Shown: in pieces, positions 4,184 through 5,173 of the stretch
Numbering within the stretch: the first letter of the stretch is position 1
Layout: each line of letters starts with the position of its first letter
Assembly (NCBI GenBank): GCA_038240295.1
Contig: JBBSDW010000191.1
Coordinates: 1 to 5,173 of the forward strand
Reading direction: 5' to 3'
DNA length: 5,173 bases
Source: JABDDM01 sp038240295
Lineage (GTDB): Bacteria; Bacteroidota; Ignavibacteria; Palsa-1295
Notes under the pieces: model-generated
Seen by the model: only the letters and a program-made list of their open reading frames with translations
What the model was told of the DNA's origin: nothing
The model's database searches: none
Made by a program: the position numbers and the translations under genes

Positions 4184-4870
4184 ATGAAGTATAAAACAAT
4201 CGCAGTTGCAACGCTGCTGCTGGTGATCGGTATGACTTCTTTTGCATCTGCTCAGCAGGTGACGAAAGATAACACGCCGCTCGTCAAGCAGGGCTCTGCA
4301 GCATTCCTTTTCGGCGTTTCTGGACTTGATAATTTCGGACTGTACGGACCATTGGACGATGGCACCGCCTCTCCCGTCATTCGCGAAAGTGCAGGAATGA
4401 AGTATTTTTTCGCTGACAGAATGGCGCTCAAATTTGCGGGCACGTTCGGGACAGCATCAACCGGCCCTGACTCAGCTCGTCAAACGACATCTACCTACGG
4501 ACTGAGTGTCGGACTTGAATGGCACTGCCACGATCTCTACTCGCTCTCGCCATATCTTGGCGCGAACCTGGGGTTCAAAACGAGTAGCATGCCGACAGTC
4601 ACGCAGGTTGGAAAAGCCCAGGGCAAGGGCGGCAACACGATTCAGGCAACGGGTGCTAACAAAACCAGCGAGACTGGTTTTGGCGGAGCTATTGAAGCCG
4701 GATTCGACTGGTTCGTTCTGCCTTCGATCGCGCTCGGCTCTGAATATTCGCTGGGATTCTCTTCGGTATCGTCGAGCGTAACCACGAATGGAACCGAGGT
4801 CACGCAGCCAGGTGCTTTTGATTTCGGCATCATCGGTGGATACAACGTTCACCTCGTCGTTTATTTCTAA
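4184..4870 (+). CDS. Outer-membrane beta-barrel protein, second paralog
   Basis: This is a 228-residue exported protein, clearly homologous to its neighbour. It has a signal peptide with Lys2/Lys4, a hydrophobic core about 6-17 and ASA ending at residue 23. The mature protein carries 'GSAAFLFGVSGLDNFGLYG', 'AGMKYFFADRMALK', 'YSLSPYLGANLGF', 'EAGFDWFV', 'IALGSEYSLGF' and a C-terminal 'VHLVVYF'. The shared blocks look like transmembrane strands and turns. The parts between them, especially the Gly/Lys/Thr-rich stretch around 140-165, differ in length and sequence from the first paralog, as expected of surface loops. The function is not known beyond an outer-membrane barrel. It starts 22 bp after the first gene without an SD, so it is probably co-transcribed and translated by coupling or SD-independently. 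A strong terminator follows 28 bp after the stop codon. Confidence 0.85.
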   Translation: MKYKTIAVATLLLVIGMTSFASAQQVTKDNTPLVKQGSAAFLFGVSGLDNFGLYGPLDDGTASPVIRESAGMKYFFADRMALKFAGTFGTASTGPDSARQTTSTYGLSVGLEWHCHDLYSLSPYLGANLGFKTSSMPTVTQVGKAQGKGGNTIQATGANKTSETGFGGAIEAGFDWFVLPSIALGSEYSLGFSSVSSSVTTNGTEVTQPGAFDFGIIGGYNVHLVVYF

Positions 4871-4898
4871 GCCTCGTTCGCACATCTTGCGGACGTTC

Positions 4899-4932
4899 AA
4901 AAAAGACATCCTCGTTTGAGGATGTCTTTTTT
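4899..4932. terminator. Strong bidirectional intrinsic terminator
   Basis: GACATCCTC (4905-4913) pairs perfectly with GAGGATGTC (4918-4926) around a 4-nt loop (GTTT). The stem is flanked by six A on the left and six T on the right, with further T after 4933. It ends the two-gene outer-membrane protein operon and could also stop transcripts entering from the right on the minus strand. Confidence 0.93.
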
Positions 4933-4953
4933 GTTTTTGGCTGAGCGAAGTAC

Positions 4954-4969
4954 GTGGCGAAAACGCCAC
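4954..4969. other. Short perfect hairpin after the terminator
   Basis: GTGGCG (4954-4959) and CGCCAC (4964-4969) form a 6-bp stem with an AAAA loop. No T run follows on either strand. It lies in the non-coding right edge (4871-5173), which otherwise holds the terminator, one REP-like element and one palindromic repeat, and no gene. Confidence 0.5.
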
Positions 4970-4995
4970 CTCAAACTTGCCCTAACCTCCCCCCA

Positions 4996-5040
4996 CCGCA
5001 GCGCGGTCGTCCATATTTAGCCCCGTGCGGAAGCGCGAGG
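4996..5040 (+). repeat. REP-like two-hairpin element R3 (solo copy)
   Basis: This has the same architecture as the elements flanking the transposase pseudogene: CCGC-AGC-GCGG then TCGTCC, spacer ATATTTAG, then hairpin CCCCGTGC / GCGCGAGG with loop GGAA (5021-5040; one mismatch, one G-U). It is more than 3 kb from the transposase gene and has no coding region of its own, as expected of a REP moved or copied by a transposase acting in trans. Confidence 0.85.
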
Positions 5041-5095
5041 TTTTCGTGGATTTGCGCAAACCTTCTAAATTCGGAGTGACGATCACAAGAAAGCA

Positions 5096-5173
5096 TCTGC
5101 CCTCACCAACCAGCACCGATTAATAAAATCTCCTCTCCTGCGAAGGAGAGGTTGGGTGAGGTTTCGTAAGCGG
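5096..5173 (+). repeat. Palindromic intergenic repeat, right-edge copy
   Basis: It matches 54-131 over all 78 bases, including the palindromic core (here 5132-5151, loop TGCGAA) and the TTGGGTGAGG right module. Before 5093 the match to copy A fades. The copy runs off the end of the window, so its full right end is not visible. Confidence 0.93.

Noticed and set aside
4472..4969. 165-residue minus-strand open frame
   Set aside because: It is antisense to the second outer-membrane protein gene and runs through the terminator. The composition is typical of a shadow frame, with no domain or start signal.

Overview
The window looks like a piece of a mesophilic, roughly 50% GC bacterial chromosome, most likely from the Bacteroidota/Chlorobiota side of the tree (Kapabacteria- or Ignavibacteria-like). 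This is an inference. It rests on two small outer-membrane beta-barrel proteins with Phe C-termini, the near absence of Shine-Dalgarno sequences, a TAnnTTTG-type promoter candidate, and the style of the dephospho-CoA kinase. Nothing here fixes the species.

Layout. Positions 1-434 hold three copies of a palindromic intergenic repeat with a 7-bp stem, in both orientations. One copy is a mosaic of the flanks of the other two. The first copy recurs without mismatch at the right edge (54-131 equals 5096-5173), so the locus sits between 78-bp direct repeats about 5 kb apart. Positions 435-668 are non-coding. A solitary PD-(D/E)XK-type nuclease gene of unknown biological role follows (669-1235, +).

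Positions 1296-1966 form a REP/RAYT-like mobile unit. A decayed IS200-type HUH/Y1 transposase on the minus strand (1392-1858) has one frameshift and one in-frame stop. It is bracketed symmetrically, in inverted orientation, by an outer two-hairpin repeat and an inner half-repeat on each side. A solo copy of the full repeat lies at 4996-5040.

Positions 1967-2472 contain no convincing protein. Instead there is dense base-pairing potential at about 2179-2374, including two mutually exclusive stems, plus a possible minus-strand terminator at 2127-2175. I treat this as a candidate structured RNA or cis-regulatory leader of unknown class, and it is the best novelty candidate in the window. It lies just upstream of coaE (2473-3138, +), the last enzyme of coenzyme A synthesis.

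Between coaE and the next gene are a small hairpin and a 15-bp minisatellite (six perfect units plus a degenerate seventh). A promoter candidate and a GC-rich hairpin then lead into two tandem paralogous outer-membrane beta-barrel genes (3466-4161 and 4184-4870, +). Only 22 bp separate these two genes, and a perfect hairpin fills that gap. A strong bidirectional terminator (4899-4932) closes the unit. The rest of the right edge is repeats.

Functionally the genes are not one pathway. They are a housekeeping kinase, a probable two-gene surface-protein operon, an orphan nuclease and a dead transposase, embedded in an unusually repeat- and hairpin-rich stretch.
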